From Gammaproteobacteria bacterium (lineage in GTDB: Bacteria > Pseudomonadota > Gammaproteobacteria > HTCC5015): a stretch of 7,104 nucleotides of DNA. Shown in pieces: positions 6,423-7,104 of the stretch. The stretch covers positions 372 through 7,475 of the forward strand of contig JAHDBX010000075.1 of assembly GCA_020630145.1 (NCBI GenBank). The letters are read 5' to 3'. The position numbers and the translations under genes were made by a program. The notes under the pieces are model-generated. The model made no database searches. It was given only the letters and a program-made list of their open reading frames with translations, and was not told where the DNA came from. Each line of letters begins with the position of its first letter. Within the stretch, counting starts at the first letter, position 1.

Positions 6423-6453
6423 GTTTGCACCACCCTATAAAAAAGTGGGCAAC
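6423..6453. repeat. Bulged hairpin between the beta-barrel terminator and the sigma promoter
   Basis: GTTTGCACCAC (6423-6433) pairs with GTGGGCAAC (6445-6453) as nine base pairs (GTT, GC and CCAC blocks) with two single-base bulges on the left arm and an 11-nt loop rich in A. It lies upstream of the candidate sigma promoter on the minus strand. It could be a second, weaker processing or stop structure after the beta-barrel gene, or a binding site. No function is assigned. Confidence 0.4.
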
Positions 6454-6467
6454 ATATAAAATAAAAA

Positions 6468-6498
6468 AACGCCGCTATGCAAGAAACATAGCGGCGTT
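6468..6498 (-). terminator. Strong intrinsic terminator of the beta-barrel gene
   Basis: A perfect 12-bp inverted repeat, AACGCCGCTATG (6468-6479) and CATAGCGGCGTT (6487-6498), has a 7-nt loop. On the minus strand the GC-rich stem ends in TT and continues into a U-run encoded by A6463-A6467. It lies 25 bp after the beta-barrel stop codon. It should separate that gene's transcript from the downstream sigma operon. Confidence 0.92.
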
Positions 6499-6523
6499 AT
6501 TAATTAAGAGATTGGTACTTTAC

Positions 6524-7104
6524 TTAGAAACCGTAACTTAAACCTACTTGCAAGAGTGGCCATGCATCATAATCTTTAAATTCTTCATTTACTTCGGCAA
6601 CCTCAGCATCAAGCGCTGCTTGAATTTGTGTAGTATTAAAGCCAGCAGCCTGCGCTGCAGCTGTTGCATCACTATCTAACGACACTGATGCATTAAAAGA
6701 GCCTGTCATAACGACACCTAAGTCAATAGAAAACCCTAGACCACCACCATTACGCACAGCATTACCAAAACCTAAGCCAACATAAGGTGCTGTTGAGGAC
6801 TCATAGGCAACATCAATGTTTGCACCACCTGTTGAATTAAATGTAATTTGATCGGCGCCATCACCAATCGTGGTTGTAGTATCTATATTAGCCGCACCAC
6901 TTAGATTATTGTTATTTGCATATAAGCCTAAAGTAATACGAAATGAACCGGCAAAAGGGTGATAATCTAAAAGAAAATATTGATTATCAAACTCTAAATC
7001 AACTTGGTAGTCAACACCGTCTTCTTCAAAGTTAGCATCTGTTTCATATGTATTTAAACCTGCACGCACATTTAGTATTCTATTAACACCAACGGTCGCA
7101 CCTA
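6524..7104 (-). CDS. Outer-membrane beta-barrel protein, N-terminus outside the window
   Basis: The last 193 complete codons of a gene that runs off the right edge; the reading frame stays open to 7104, so the true start and any signal peptide are not visible. Alternating hydrophobic/polar strands such as YQVDLEFDNQYFLLDYHPF and SFRITLGLYANNN look like transmembrane beta-strands. The protein ends PLLQVGLSYGF, with the C-terminal phenylalanine expected of proteins folded by the BAM complex. The middle is rich in Thr, Gly, Ala and Asp, and an acidic Ala-rich segment (DSDATAAAQAAGF onward) precedes the last strand, probably as an exposed loop. It resembles small uncharacterised barrels of gammaproteobacteria with the LLDYHPFAGSFR-type motif; the ligand is unknown. 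A GTG at 7069-7067 is an internal valine codon rather than the start. A strong terminator follows. Confidence 0.75.
   Translation of the reverse strand, partial: GATVGVNRILNVRAGLNTYETDANFEEDGVDYQVDLEFDNQYFLLDYHPFAGSFRITLGLYANNNNLSGAANIDTTTTIGDGADQITFNSTGGANIDVAYESSTAPYVGLGFGNAVRNGGGLGFSIDLGVVMTGSFNASVSLDSDATAAAQAAGFNTTQIQAALDAEVAEVNEEFKDYDAWPLLQVGLSYGF

Larger units (their letters stand above)
6232..6523. other. 292-bp non-coding stretch upstream of the sigma gene
   Basis: No supported gene was found on either strand; the longest ATG frames on the minus strand are 15 and 10 codons. In minus-strand order the stretch holds the terminator of the beta-barrel gene (6468-6498), a bulged hairpin (6423-6453), a possible ECF-type promoter (6381-6407), an almost perfect palindrome (6351-6371), a very A/T-rich tract (6316-6334) and the sigma gene's ribosome binding site (6241-6246). 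A TATAAA (minus strand, 6289-6284) about 50 bp before the sigma start is another possible -10, with no good -35. Confidence 0.6.

Noticed and set aside
7067..7069. GTG as start of the beta-barrel gene
   Set aside because: The frame continues open to the window edge with strand-like sequence upstream and no ribosome binding site, so this is an internal valine.
1..7104. CRISPR array, tRNA, rRNA, transposon or prophage signs
   Set aside because: No regularly spaced repeats, cloverleaf sequences, transposase or integrase frames or paired terminal repeats were seen on reading both strands.

Overview
The window looks like chromosomal DNA of an AT-rich, probably marine, gammaproteobacterium. The main evidence is the run thioredoxin-like (TlpA) protein, aroQ, accB, accC, prmA. 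This is the order known from Pseudomonas and its relatives, where it follows dsbD/dipZ. The AroQ and AccC proteins are also very close to the gammaproteobacterial form: all AccC catalytic residues checked fall at exactly the E. coli residue numbers. A Cellvibrionales-like or other marine relative of the pseudomonads is a reasonable guess, but the sequence alone does not fix the genus.

Left half, plus strand (about 1-4061). A gene-free stretch (1-182) carries a perfect TATAAT and a short tandem repeat. It is followed by a membrane-anchored TlpA/ResA-type thiol-disulfide oxidoreductase (183-725). After a 148-bp gap with a possible promoter comes a tight cluster of four genes with gaps of 6, 11 and 3 bp: aroQ (type II 3-dehydroquinase, shikimate pathway), accB (biotin carrier protein), accC (biotin carboxylase) and prmA (ribosomal protein L11 methyltransferase). 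AccB and AccC together form the biotin carboxylation half of acetyl-CoA carboxylase, the first committed step of fatty acid synthesis.

Right half, minus strand (4066-7104). Transcription here converges on prmA. Reading in the direction of transcription: an outer-membrane beta-barrel protein enters from the right edge (incomplete) and ends at a strong 12-bp hairpin terminator. A 292-bp non-coding stretch with two hairpins and a possible ECF-type promoter follows. Then comes a three-gene group: a small ECF sigma factor (GTG start), a single-pass membrane anti-sigma-like protein overlapping it by ATGA, and a 303-residue membrane protein made of two DoxX-like halves. The group ends at a 10-bp hairpin terminator whose U-tract lies on the stop codon of the convergent prmA gene.

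The left half is ordinary housekeeping DNA. The part most worth attention is the sigma / zinc-less anti-sigma / double-DoxX group. It sits where the dusB-fis block normally follows prmA, and it looks like a self-contained envelope- or redox-stress signalling unit. Its trigger and regulon cannot be read from this window.
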